Source: Verrucomicrobiota bacterium (GTDB lineage: Bacteria > Verrucomicrobiota > Verrucomicrobiia > Limisphaerales > UBA9464). From it: DNA of 64,000 bases. The first letter of the stretch is position 1; every line of letters begins with the position of its first letter. Position numbers and translations under genes: made by a program. The stretch spans positions 61,430 to 125,429 of the forward strand of contig JAFLEF010000017.1 in NCBI GenBank assembly GCA_017309115.1. The letters are read 5' to 3'. Positions 1-7,586 of the stretch are shown in pieces. Below the pieces are notes generated by a model that had not been told where the DNA came from, ran no database searches, and saw only the letters and a program-made list of their open reading frames with translations.

Positions 1-26
1 CGTCCGCAAGACGAGGCTTTTTTGTT
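1..26 (+). terminator. 3' part of a rho-independent terminator, cut by the window edge
   Basis: The window opens with CGTC-CGCAA-GACG followed by AGGC and six T. If the missing bases to the left continue the stem (GCCT expected), this is a standard terminator hairpin with its U tract at 18-23. It would end a gene lying left of the window. Only one arm is fully visible, so the call depends on the unseen flank. Confidence 0.55.
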
Positions 27-212
27 TGGGATTTCCTGCCGTTTTTGAGGAAGTGAACGGTGGAAGTCACTGAGGAATGGACAAGTACTTGTTTCATCCA
101 AACACTGACTTCAAACCTAAGGGTTGATCGGGACGATTAAAGCGTTCTTGAGGCGGGTTCGCGAGACGAAGAGTCGCGCAAAGAAATGGCGCTATTTCTG
201 GTCAGAAACCCG

Positions 213-241
213 TTGACACTCGGAAGCTGCGCTCGTATCAA
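213..241 (+). promoter_or_regulatory. Sigma-70-type promoter for the tRNA-Thr/tuf transcript
   Basis: A perfect -35 box TTGACA (213-218) and a -10 box TATCAA (236-241) are separated by 17 bp. The expected start is near 248, about 100 nt before tRNA-Thr. No other gene lies between, so it should drive tRNA-Thr, tuf and possibly the downstream tRNAs. The match is close to consensus, as expected for a very highly expressed operon. Confidence 0.75.
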
Positions 242-279
242 TTTGCGCCTCAATTTTGAGTTGCAGGCGCCCGACTTCG

Positions 280-317
280 GTTTCCTCGCTCCGGTGAGCG
301 TGGAAACTGAATTTTTT
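280..317 (+). terminator. Hairpin plus T run in the tRNA-Thr/tuf leader (possible attenuator)
   Basis: GTTTCC-T-CGCTC pairs with GAGCG-T-GGAAAC around a CGGT loop (280-307). This gives 11 base pairs with one T-T mismatch, followed four bases later by TTTTTT (312-317). It lies between the promoter at 213-241 and tRNA-Thr at 351, so the transcript must read through it. A short CGCC-TTAA-GGCG hairpin (319-330) follows. It could be an attenuator, a processing signal or the end of a small RNA. Confidence 0.5.
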
Positions 318-350
318 ATCGCCTTAAGGCGGTAAGCGGCCGAAGGCGAT

Positions 351-426
351 GCCCGCGTAGCTCAGTTGGCAGAGCACGTCCTTGGTAAGGACGAGGTCAT
401 CGGTTCAAACCCGATCGCGGGCTCCA
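351..426 (+). tRNA. tRNA-Thr (anticodon GGT)
   Basis: The cloverleaf is complete. The acceptor stem GCCCGCG pairs with CGCGGGC (416-422), and the anticodon arm CGTCC-TTGGTAA-GGACG gives GGT. The T arm contains GGTTCAAACC, the discriminator is T, and the CCA end is encoded in the DNA (424-426). It lies 51 bp before tuf, the arrangement also seen in the Escherichia coli thrT-tufB operon. Confidence 0.95.
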
Positions 427-477
427 GCCAGCAACTCGGTTGAGACAAGCGAAAACCAGAAAACGTTCGTCAGTCAC

Positions 478-1665
478 ATGGCTAAAGACAACTTCCAGCG
501 CACCAAGCCGCACCTTAACGTGGGTACCATCGGCCACGTTGACCACGGCAAGTCCACCCTGACCGCCGCGATCGTCGCGGTTCAAAACCGTAAGGGTCTC
601 GCCCCGATGATCGAGTACAAGGACATCACCAAGGGCGGTACGGTTCGCGATGAGACGAAGACGGTCACGATTGCCGTCTCTCACGTCGAATACGAAAGCC
701 CGAATCGGCACTATGCTCACGTGGACTGCCCTGGCCACGCTGACTACGTCAAGAACATGATCACGGGCGCCGCTCAGATGGATGGCGCAATTCTGGTGGT
801 CAGCGCGGCAGATGGCCCGATGCCTCAGACCCGCGAGCACATTCTCCTCGCCCGCCAAGTGGGTGTTCCGAGCATTGTGGTGTTCCTGAACAAGGTTGAC
901 CTTGCTGATGCCGACCTGCTTGAGCTCATCGAAATGGAAATCCGCGAGCTTTTGACCAAGTACGGATTCCCTGGCGACACGACTCCGATTATTCGGGGTT
1001 CGGCGACGGCGGCGATCTCTGGTAAGCCGGAAGGTGAAGCGGCCATCGCGGCGTTGCTCGAAGCGCTGGATACCTTCGTTCCGGAACCGATGCGCGAGGC
1101 CGACAAGCCGTTCCTGATGTGCATCGAGGACGTTTTCAACATTGAAGGTCGCGGCACGGTTGTGACGGGTCGATGTGAGCGCGGTGTGCTGAAGAAGATG
1201 GAAGAAGTTGAGATCGTGGGATTGAAGGACACCCGCAAGACCACGGCGACGGACATGGAAATGTTCCGTAAGCTTCTGGAAGAGGTTCGCCCTGGCGACA
1301 ACGCCGGAATCTTGCTCCGCGGTATCAAGAAGGAAGATGTGGAACGTGGTATGGTTTTGGCCAAGCCCGGTTCTATCAAGCCGCACACTGCCTTTAAGGC
1401 GGAAGTGTATGTCTTGACGAAGGATGAAGGTGGTCGTCATACGCCGTTCTTTAACAACTACCGTCCGCAGTTTTACTTCCGCACCTCGGACGTCACCGGC
1501 AGTGTGACCCTTCCGGCGGGAGTCGAGATGGTGGTTCCCGGTGACAACGTCAGCGTTGAAGTGAAGCTTCAGGCTCCGGTCGCCATGGAGAAGGGCCTCC
1601 GGTTCGCCATCCGTGAAGGTGGTCGCACCATTGGCGCCGGACGAGTGACGGACGTTATCGCCTAA
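478..1665 (+). CDS. tuf: Elongation factor Tu
   Basis: A 395-residue EF-Tu, the GTPase that delivers aminoacyl-tRNA to the ribosome. G1 is GHVDHGKST (residues 19-27), G3 is DCPGHADY, G4 is NKVDL and G5 is GSATAA. Domains 2 and 3 are complete up to the conserved [10 protein letters not shown] end. The start ATG at 478 ([12 protein letters not shown]) is the family start; an in-frame ATG at 382 lies inside tRNA-Thr and is rejected. Odd point: the switch I/G2 region reads [18 protein letters not shown] where most bacteria have RGITI before the same SHVEY motif. The Thr that contacts magnesium is kept, but the Arg-Gly-Ile before it is not. The gene ends in a strong terminator at 1675. Confidence 0.98.
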   Translation: MAKDNFQRTKPHLNVGTIGHVDHGKSTLTAAIVAVQNRKGLAPMIEYKDITKGGTVRDETKTVTIAVSHVEYESPNRHYAHVDCPGHADYVKNMITGAAQMDGAILVVSAADGPMPQTREHILLARQVGVPSIVVFLNKVDLADADLLELIEMEIRELLTKYGFPGDTTPIIRGSATAAISGKPEGEAAIAALLEALDTFVPEPMREADKPFLMCIEDVFNIEGRGTVVTGRCERGVLKKMEEVEIVGLKDTRKTTATDMEMFRKLLEEVRPGDNAGILLRGIKKEDVERGMVLAKPGSIKPHTAFKAEVYVLTKDEGGRHTPFFNNYRPQFYFRTSDVTGSVTLPAGVEMVVPGDNVSVEVKLQAPVAMEKGLRFAIREGGRTIGAGRVTDVIA

Positions 1666-1674
1666 GGTTTTCGC

Positions 1675-1711
1675 GGGAGGCTGGGATTGAATCCCAGCCT
1701 CCCTTTTGTTT
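1675..1711 (+). terminator. Rho-independent terminator after tuf
   Basis: GGGAGGCTGGGATT pairs perfectly with AATCCCAGCCTCCC (1675-1703) around a tiny loop, followed by TTTTGTTT. It lies 10 bp after the tuf stop codon. Transcription of the following tRNAs, secE and nusG therefore needs partial readthrough or a promoter that I do not see clearly in 1712-1736. Confidence 0.92.
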
Positions 1712-1736
1712 CATTGGGGAAAGATTCGTTACGGAC

Positions 1737-1812
1737 AGGGCGTTAGCTCAATTGGTAGAGTAGCGGTCTCCAAAACCGTTGGTTGGGGGTTCGAGTCCCT
1801 CACGCCCTGCCA
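1737..1812 (+). tRNA. tRNA-Trp (anticodon CCA)
   Basis: The acceptor stem AGGGCGT pairs with ACGCCCT (1802-1808). The anticodon loop CTCCAAA is closed by GCGGT/ACCGT-type pairing, giving anticodon CCA. The T arm is GGTTCGAGTCC, the discriminator is G, and CCA is encoded at 1810-1812. Placement between tuf and secE is common in bacteria. Confidence 0.95.
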
Positions 1813-1821
1813 AAACCTCGC

Positions 1822-1911
1822 GGAGGGGTGGCAGAGTGGTCTATTGCGGCGGTCTTGAAAACCGCTGTGGGGTCACACCCACCGGGGGTTCGAATCCCTC
1901 CCCCTCCGCCA
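1822..1911 (+). tRNA. tRNA-Ser (anticodon TGA), class II with long variable arm
   Basis: This is a 90-nt tRNA with acceptor stem GGAGGGG pairing with CCCCTCC (1901-1907). The anticodon arm GCGGT-CTTGAAA-ACCGC gives TGA. A long variable arm (TGTGGGGTCACACCCACC region) is typical of tRNA-Ser. The T arm is GGTTCGAATCC, and CCA is encoded at 1909-1911. It starts 9 nt after tRNA-Trp and ends 11 nt before the secE start codon. Confidence 0.95.
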
Positions 1912-1922
1912 CGTTCTGACTT

Positions 1923-2192
1923 GTGTCTAGTTTCTACATTCAACTTCTAATCTGGGTTGCCGTCATCGGAGTATCCTTTGGGTTACTTTGGAAATTTGGC
2001 TACTTGGCCCGCTTCGCCTCCTACGTCGGAGATACCCGGGACGAGCTCAAGAAATGCGCGTGGCCGAGCCGAGACGAACTGATTGAGACCACGGTCATGG
2101 TTTTGGTGACGGTAGGTATTTTGGGAATTTTCCTGATGGTGGTGGATTGGGGGGTTCTTGGAGCGATCAAACTCCTGATCGGAGGCCGCTGA
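1923..2192 (+). CDS. secE: Preprotein translocase subunit SecE
   Basis: An 89-residue SecE, the small essential subunit that clamps the SecY channel. One membrane segment lies at about residues 4-26. An amphipathic stretch with the family signature follows (RDELKKCAWPSRDEL, 39-53), then the conserved C-terminal membrane helix (about 56-85). The GTG at 1923 is the only start that keeps the N-terminal helix. No Shine-Dalgarno sequence fits, because tRNA-Ser ends at 1911. nusG follows 5 bp after the stop, the usual secE-nusG pairing. GTG is a less usual start and the short leader is noted separately. Confidence 0.93.
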   Translation: MSSFYIQLLIWVAVIGVSFGLLWKFGYLARFASYVGDTRDELKKCAWPSRDELIETTVMVLVTVGILGIFLMVVDWGVLGAIKLLIGGR

Positions 2193-2197
2193 AACAT

Positions 2198-2746
2198 ATG
2201 AAATTCCAGTGGTTTGCTCTTCATGTGCTCGCCGGTAAGGAGCAGAAAGTTCGCGATAGTATCCTTAAGCGGCTCAAGATCGAAGAAATGGAGCCCTACA
2301 TTCGGGAGGTTCTGCTTCCGATGGAGAAGGTGGTCGAGGTTCGAGGGGGCAAAAAGACGGTAACGAACCGAAAGCTTCATCCCGGCTACTTGTACATTGA
2401 GATGGCGCTTTTGGACGAGGGACGGCGTCTTCTGGAGAAGCCGTGGTATTTCATCAAGGGAATTGACGGCGTGATCGGATTCATTGGCGGTGAACGTCCG
2501 GCCGAGGTCGAGCTTGAGGAGATCAATACGATCAAACTGGCGATCAGCGATGCCGAAGATACCGAGAAGCCGAAGGTCAACTTTGACATCGGCGAAACGG
2601 TGAAGATCAATGACGGGCCGTTCCTTAATTTCAGTGGCGTGATCGAAGAAATTGAGCCAGACAAAGGCAAGTTGAAGGTCACTGTCGATATTTTCGGGCG
2701 CAAGACGCCCGTCGAACTCGAATACTGGCAGGTGGAGAAGGCGTGA
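2198..2746 (+). CDS. nusG: Transcription termination/antitermination factor NusG
   Basis: A 182-residue NusG, which binds the RNA polymerase clamp and couples it to Rho or the ribosome. The N-terminal NGN domain (about 1-115) starts WFALHVLAGKEQKV and contains LHPGYLYIEM and the GVIGFIGG loop. A C-terminal KOW domain (about 128-182) contains DGPFLNFSGVIEEI. I start at ATG 2198 (MKFQWFALHV). A longer in-frame reading from 2147 overlaps secE and adds residues with no family match. Length is normal for the family. Confidence 0.96.
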   Translation: MKFQWFALHVLAGKEQKVRDSILKRLKIEEMEPYIREVLLPMEKVVEVRGGKKTVTNRKLHPGYLYIEMALLDEGRRLLEKPWYFIKGIDGVIGFIGGERPAEVELEEINTIKLAISDAEDTEKPKVNFDIGETVKINDGPFLNFSGVIEEIEPDKGKLKVTVDIFGRKTPVELEYWQVEKA

Positions 2747-2799
2747 CGCCTCTACGCGACTTCTCATTCCGACGCCGATTCATTTAGCACACATACATC

Positions 2800-3225
2800 A
2801 TGGCCAAGAAAGTTACAGGCACAGTCCGCTTGCAGATCCAAGCCGGCCAAGCCAACCCGGCGCCGCCGGTCGGTCCCGCCCTGGGTTCCCAAGGCATCAA
2901 CATCATGGCGTTCTGCAAGGAGTTTAACGCCGCCACCAAGGACAAGGCCGGACTGGTGATTCCCGTGGTAATCACGGTGTATCAGGACAAGTCCTTCACC
3001 TTCATTCTCAAGTCGCCTCCAGCGGCCGTGCTGCTCAAAAAGGCAGCCGGAATCGCTTCTGGATCGAAGACGCCGAACAAGGAAAAAGTCGGCAAAGTGA
3101 CCCGTAAACAGATCCTCGAGATTATAAAGCTCAAGGGATCCGATCTGAACGCCAACAGCGAAGCAGCTGCGGTGAGCATGATCGCGGGTACCGCCCGGAA
3201 CATGGGCATCGATGTGATTGATTGA
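2800..3225 (+). CDS. rplK: 50S ribosomal protein L11
   Basis: A 141-residue L11 that forms the GTPase-associated region of the 50S subunit with 23S rRNA and L10/L12. It shows the proline-rich N-terminal domain ([18 protein letters not shown]), the linker and the RNA-binding C-terminal domain ending in NMGIDVID. It follows nusG by 53 bp, as in most bacteria. Unusually, rplA does not follow: a terminator lies 19 bp downstream and rplA sits almost 11 kb away at 14158. Confidence 0.97.
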   Translation: MAKKVTGTVRLQIQAGQANPAPPVGPALGSQGINIMAFCKEFNAATKDKAGLVIPVVITVYQDKSFTFILKSPPAAVLLKKAAGIASGSKTPNKEKVGKVTRKQILEIIKLKGSDLNANSEAAAVSMIAGTARNMGIDVID

Positions 3226-3243
3226 TTTCGCCGAGTCCTTTCA

Positions 3244-3278
3244 CGCCCTGCTTCCTTGGGAAGCGGGGCGTTTTTTTT
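3244..3278 (+). terminator. Rho-independent terminator after rplK
   Basis: CGCCCTGCTTCC pairs with GGAAGCGGGGCG (one G-T pair) around a short loop (3244-3270) and is followed by eight T (3271-3278). It ends the secE-nusG-rplK transcript and separates it from the regulator gene downstream. Confidence 0.92.
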
Positions 3279-3300
3279 GGGGGGGGAGGAAGTGGAATTG

Positions 3301-4707
3301 GTGTCGGGCTTGCCCGGAGGGGTGCGGCTCCGCTACATCCCCGGGGTGGCTGTGACTTCTGCTCCTCGATTGCTGATTGCTGACGATCAACCCGACGTCG
3401 GCGAAGCGCTTCGGTTGTTGTTTAAGGCGGAAGGTTGGCGGGCGGAGGTGGTCACCTCTCCGCGCCAAGCCCTCGAGGCCATTTCCCGGCAGGAGTTTGA
3501 TCTACTTTTGGCGGATTTGAATTACGCGCGAGATACCACTAGCGGCCAGGAAGGGTTGGATCTCTTGGCACGGGTACTGACGGTGGACGCCAGCCTTCCG
3601 GTGGTAGTGATGACGGCTTGGGCGAGTGTGGAAGTGGCGGTGGAAGCCATGCGCCGGGGAGCACGGGATTTTGTGCAAAAGCCCTGGGAGAACGCCCGTT
3701 TGCTGGCGATTGTACGGAACCAGATTGCCCTGCGTCGGGCTCTGCGGGAGGGGGAGCGGCTGGCTGCGGCCAATGTGGCCCAGCAGGGGCGAAAAACAGT
3801 GCTGGTGGCGCAGTCGCTTGCGATGCGCCCGGTGTTAGAACTGGTTGATCGGGTGGGACCCAGTGACGCCACCGTCCTGATCACCGGAGAAAACGGGACC
3901 GGCAAAGGAGTGGTAGCGGCGGCACTTCATGCGTCCAGCACACGCGCCAGTCGGCCCTTCATTTCCGTCAACATGGGAGGACTAAGCGAAACACTTTTCG
4001 AGAGTGAGTTGTTTGGACATGTCCGGGGTGCTTTCACTGATGCTAAGTCGGATCGAGTTGGCCGATTCGAAATGGCTGAGGGCGGATCGCTGTTTCTCGA
4101 TGAGATTGCCAATGTGCCCTCCGGCCAGCAGGCTAAATTGCTGCGGGTGCTGGAGACCCGAAGTTTTGAACGGGTGGGTTCATCCCGAACGCAGCAGGCG
4201 GATGTCCGATTGATTGCAGCTACCAACGCCGACCTGAGGGCCGAGGTTAGTCAGGGTCGGTTCCGGCAGGATCTCTACTTCCGACTCAATACCATTGAGA
4301 TTCACTTGCCTCCGCTCCGGGAACGGAGGGAGGACCTGGAGCCTCTTGCGCATTTCTTTTTGCAACAATTGCGCCAGCGTTATCGCAAGGAGTTGACGGG
4401 TTTTGAGCCCGCCGCGTTGACCGCGCTTCAGGCCCATCATTGGCCAGGAAACGTCCGCGAGCTTAGTCATGCGATTGAGCGGGCGGTGTTGCTCAGTCCT
4501 GGCCCGCAGATTCGGGCTGTAGATTTGGGGTTGGTAGGAACGCGCGAGGCCGCCCCTCGCTTGGAAGACATGAGTCTGGAAGAGGTCGAACGGTTCCTGA
4601 TCAGGCAAACCCTGGCCCGGTGTGGGGGCAATGCAATGAAGGCGGCAGAGCAGTTGGGCTTAAGCCGTAGCGCATTTTACAGACGTTTGGAGAAGTATGG
4701 GCTTTAG
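3301..4707 (+). CDS. Sigma-54-dependent response regulator, NtrC family
   Basis: An NtrC-type regulator of about 468 residues. The receiver domain (about 22-140) has the acidic pair IADDQPD, phosphoacceptor Asp72 in LLADLNY, and the conserved Lys in VQKPW. The AAA+ domain (about 160-400) has Walker A GENGTGKG and Walker B SLFLDEI. The sigma-54 contact loop reads GAFTDA instead of the usual GAFTGA. A Fis-type helix-turn-helix ends the protein (KAAEQLGLSRSAFYRRL). The start is uncertain. GTG 3301 has a GGAGGA-type ribosome site about 10 bp upstream; GTG 3352 would begin just before the receiver. A TTG at 3256 lies inside the rplK terminator and is rejected. The kinase at 4751 is its likely partner. 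Confidence 0.92.
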   Translation: MSGLPGGVRLRYIPGVAVTSAPRLLIADDQPDVGEALRLLFKAEGWRAEVVTSPRQALEAISRQEFDLLLADLNYARDTTSGQEGLDLLARVLTVDASLPVVVMTAWASVEVAVEAMRRGARDFVQKPWENARLLAIVRNQIALRRALREGERLAAANVAQQGRKTVLVAQSLAMRPVLELVDRVGPSDATVLITGENGTGKGVVAAALHASSTRASRPFISVNMGGLSETLFESELFGHVRGAFTDAKSDRVGRFEMAEGGSLFLDEIANVPSGQQAKLLRVLETRSFERVGSSRTQQADVRLIAATNADLRAEVSQGRFRQDLYFRLNTIEIHLPPLRERREDLEPLAHFFLQQLRQRYRKELTGFEPAALTALQAHHWPGNVRELSHAIERAVLLSPGPQIRAVDLGLVGTREAAPRLEDMSLEEVERFLIRQTLARCGGNAMKAAEQLGLSRSAFYRRLEKYGL

Positions 4708-4750
4708 TCCCAAGTTGAGTCAGTTGCTGGGAGTTGAATGAACCAGGAAT

Positions 4751-6121
4751 ATGGTGGCCCAGTCTTCGCAGATGCGGTTTGAACGGCGCCTCAAGTGGTT
4801 GGCGTCGGCGGTGGGACTACCGGGAATCGCAGTGGTATTGCTTTTGCTCTGGTGGGGAGACTTTTCTCCCCCGGTTCGATACACCGTCGGCACTCTGTCG
4901 GTTGTGTGGGCGATCGTAACGATCGCGCTCTTGGTTCATCGGGTTGTGTTTCCCTTGCAGACGCTGGCGAATCTGTTGGGTGGACTGAGAGAAGGGGACT
5001 TTTCTACGCGCGCGCGAGGGGCGGTTCGTGACGATGCCCTGGGGGAGGTGCTCATCGAAGCCAATGCGCTGGCCGAAACCTTGCGGCAGCAACGGTTGGG
5101 CGCGCTGGAGGCGACGGCCCTGCTGCGAACGGTAATGGCTGAACTTGATGTGGCGGTGTTTGCGCTGGATGAATCACAACGGCTGCGTTTGGCCAACCGG
5201 GCCGCAGAAAACCTTTTACGGCGGCCTATCGAACAATTATTGGGGCGAACAGCCCAGGAACTAGGGCTCGCAGAGTGTTTGGCAGGTGAAGTGGCGCGGA
5301 CCATCCCCCTTACGTTTCCGGGAGCAGTGGGCCGGTTTGGTGTTCGCCGATCCACGTTTCGCCAGGATGGTCGTTCGCATCAACTCCTTGTTTTGACAGA
5401 TCTGAGTCGAGCCTTGAGGGAAGAGGAGCGACTCGCTTGGCAAAGGTTGGTTCGGGTTCTTGGTCACGAGCTCAACAACTCCCTCGCTCCTATCAAAAGT
5501 CTGGCCGGTAGCTTGGAGTCCCTTTTGTCGCGAGATCCGTTGCCCGAAGACTGGCGGGACGATGCGCAACGTGGACTCGCTGTGATTTCCCAAAGGTCAG
5601 AAGCGCTGACCCGATTTATGGAAGCGTATGCGAGGCTGGCCAAGTTGCCCGCTCCGCGGAAACAGAATGTTGATTTGCCGGCTCTGATACGGCGGGTGGT
5701 CGCCGTGGAGACCAGGGTACAACATGAGGTCAAGGAAGGGCCTGCGGTCATGATTTCCGCCGACCCGGACCAGTTGGAACAGTTGTTGATCAATCTCCTT
5801 CGAAATGCGGCTGATGCCGTCCTGCAAGGGGCGGGCGATACCTCTCTGGATCGACCAATGGGGGTGGGGATTGTGGTGGTTTGGCGTCGGTCTACCGATT
5901 CGGTTGAAGTCATGGTTACCGACTCCGGGCCAGGCTTGGCCAACCCCGCCAATCTGTTCGTCCCCTTTTTTACCACCAAGCCAAAGGGAAGCGGAATTGG
6001 ACTTACACTCTGTCGACAAATTGTCGAAGCTCATGGTGGATCCATCGCTTTGGAGAATCGAACAGATGGTCAAGGCTGCGTCGCCCGCTTGCGTCTTCCG
6101 TTTTCGACAGGTTCTGTTTGA
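4751..6121 (+). CDS. Membrane sensor histidine kinase, NtrY-like
   Basis: A 456-residue histidine kinase. Two membrane helices (about 18-36 and 43-64) enclose a very short external loop, so it probably senses within the membrane or cytoplasm. A HAMP linker (about 65-115), a PAS-like segment (about 125-225), the dimerization/phosphoacceptor helix with GHELNNSLAP (His239) and an HATPase_c domain with NLLRNAADAV, DSGPGL and GSGIGLTLC follow. It lies 43 bp after the NtrC-type regulator, the usual NtrY/NtrX-like arrangement. The signal it reads is unknown. The ATG at 4751 is the first in-frame start; ATG 4772 is an alternative. Confidence 0.93.
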   Translation: MVAQSSQMRFERRLKWLASAVGLPGIAVVLLLLWWGDFSPPVRYTVGTLSVVWAIVTIALLVHRVVFPLQTLANLLGGLREGDFSTRARGAVRDDALGEVLIEANALAETLRQQRLGALEATALLRTVMAELDVAVFALDESQRLRLANRAAENLLRRPIEQLLGRTAQELGLAECLAGEVARTIPLTFPGAVGRFGVRRSTFRQDGRSHQLLVLTDLSRALREEERLAWQRLVRVLGHELNNSLAPIKSLAGSLESLLSRDPLPEDWRDDAQRGLAVISQRSEALTRFMEAYARLAKLPAPRKQNVDLPALIRRVVAVETRVQHEVKEGPAVMISADPDQLEQLLINLLRNAADAVLQGAGDTSLDRPMGVGIVVVWRRSTDSVEVMVTDSGPGLANPANLFVPFFTTKPKGSGIGLTLCRQIVEAHGGSIALENRTDGQGCVARLRLPFSTGSV

Positions 6122-6205
6122 AGACCCGAACCGAGACTACACCAACCCAGCTTCGAGAGCCCGAATCTTCGTGAAATCCCCGGATCCTAACCGCAATCTG
6201 GTCGC

Positions 6206-6580
6206 GTGACGAAACCGCTGGCCATCGTGTTTCACGAGAGTCTCCTTCCTGGAAGTCAGATCGCCAACCGTCTTGCCGACACCGGATGGCGAGTTCAGAC
6301 CGTCAATATTGCGGCCAACGTCCTGAATCTCGTCCGTCGCGAAAAGCCGATGTTGCTCGTCGCCGAGCTCGCGTTGCGACACGGCGATTTCTGCGGTGTC
6401 ATCGAGGAACTCCGGCGGGATCCTTCGGTGTCCCATGTGCCGATCATCGGCTACGCCAGCTTGAGAAACCCGAAGCTGCACAAGGATGCAATTGCCGCAG
6501 GAGCGCGTTTGGTGGCGGCTGATTCGGCGATTCTTGATCAGCTTCCTCAGCTCTTGGAGCACGCCTTGGCGGTCGAGTGA
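6206..6580 (+). CDS. Degenerate (pseudo-) receiver domain protein
   Basis: A 124-residue protein with the length and beta/alpha pattern of a stand-alone receiver domain, but without its active-site residues. The acidic pair after strand 1 is missing (AIVFHES). The phosphoacceptor position in strand 3 reads AEL (Glu in place of Asp). The conserved Lys near the end is replaced (LVAADS). The Ser/Thr position (GYAS) is kept. It starts with GTG 6206, 84 bp after the kinase gene, so it may act as an unphosphorylated partner of that two-component pair. Assignment to the CheY fold is by pattern only; the role is not known. Confidence 0.72.
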   Translation: MTKPLAIVFHESLLPGSQIANRLADTGWRVQTVNIAANVLNLVRREKPMLLVAELALRHGDFCGVIEELRRDPSVSHVPIIGYASLRNPKLHKDAIAAGARLVAADSAILDQLPQLLEHALAVE

Positions 6581-6655
6581 CGGCGAGTGACGGGTTTTCC
6601 GGAACGAATGTAGATTGGCGCGGGGCGAAGCCGTGGGTTTACTTCACGTCGTCGC

Positions 6656-7468
6656 ATGTCTTCTTCGGCTATCACTCTCTCGCGTGGCGTCCATGTGGCG
6701 CACCTGTTTTTTCGTCTGGACCGTGTTCGTTGGCAGTCTTTGACTGCGGAGGAATCCAAGTCTGCCCAGGAACGGTTGGGAGGTGTTTGTGCCCGCTTTC
6801 CGGGGCCTGCCGCGCCGCGGGTCATGACGTTTGCCGGAGTTGGGGGAAAGGCCGACGTGATATTCCTCTTGTTTGCTGCGGATCTCCGGCAATTGAGCAG
6901 CATGCAGCGTGAACTGGAGGCGGCGTTTCCAGTTGGTACGCTGAATCCGGTCTATAGCTATCTCAGCATCACCGAACTTCCGGAATACGTTGCCACCGAC
7001 GATGACTTGAAGGCGATTCTGGCGCGCGACGGGGTCGTCCCGGGGCACCCTCAGTTCGAGGAACGCTTTGCCGCCGCCCAGAAACGAAACGCGGAGTACC
7101 AGCATTACCGGCTTTATCCCGAAATCGAGGCGTGGGAAGTGATGTGCTTTTACCCTATGAACAAGAAGCGGAGCGGGGCTGACAATTGGTATTCTCTCGA
7201 CTTCGAAACCCGCAAGAAGCTGATGGCGAGTCACGCTCGGACAGGTCGCAAGTACTCTGGTCGGATTGCGCAGCTGATCACGGGTTCGGCCGGTCTTGAT
7301 GACTGGGAGTGGGGTGTGACGTTGATGGCCCACCAATTGGATGCGGTTAAGGAGATCGTTTACGAAATGCGGTTTGATGAGGTCACTGCCCGCTATGGGG
7401 AGTTCGGTCCGTTCTTCATCAGTCTTTACCTGTCACCTGAGGAATTGTGGAGTCATTTGGGGCTCTAG
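6656..7468 (+). CDS. hemQ: Coproheme decarboxylase HemQ (chlorite dismutase family)
   Basis: A 270-residue member of the chlorite dismutase-like family. HemQ converts iron-coproporphyrin III to heme b in the coproporphyrin-dependent pathway. The diagnostic YPMNKKR motif carries the catalytic Tyr (Tyr166), and the proximal heme His is in ASHARTGRKY (His193). The downstream DDWEWGVTL and GPFFIS motifs also match HemQ. True chlorite dismutases have an Arg-based distal site and lack the YPM motif, so HemQ is favoured. No other heme genes are nearby. The gene follows the degenerate receiver on the same strand by 75 bp. Confidence 0.9.
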   Translation: MSSSAITLSRGVHVAHLFFRLDRVRWQSLTAEESKSAQERLGGVCARFPGPAAPRVMTFAGVGGKADVIFLLFAADLRQLSSMQRELEAAFPVGTLNPVYSYLSITELPEYVATDDDLKAILARDGVVPGHPQFEERFAAAQKRNAEYQHYRLYPEIEAWEVMCFYPMNKKRSGADNWYSLDFETRKKLMASHARTGRKYSGRIAQLITGSAGLDDWEWGVTLMAHQLDAVKEIVYEMRFDEVTARYGEFGPFFISLYLSPEELWSHLGL

Positions 7469-7586
7469 GCGGGCTTACCCGTGAACCGGTTTGGAAACGA
7501 AATGACCAAGAACGGTTTGGCGGACAGCTGCCGGATACGGCGGTTCTGGGGCGGAATCGCGGCTGGAGCCTCGAACCGGGCTGCTT

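Noticed and set aside
382-477. In-frame N-terminal extension of tuf beginning inside tRNA-Thr
   Set aside because: It overlaps the tRNA and adds residues absent from all EF-Tu proteins; the family start is ATG 478.
397-1440. 347-codon open frame antisense to tuf
   Set aside because: It mirrors the codon pattern of tuf, has no recognisable domain and would run opposite to a very highly expressed gene.
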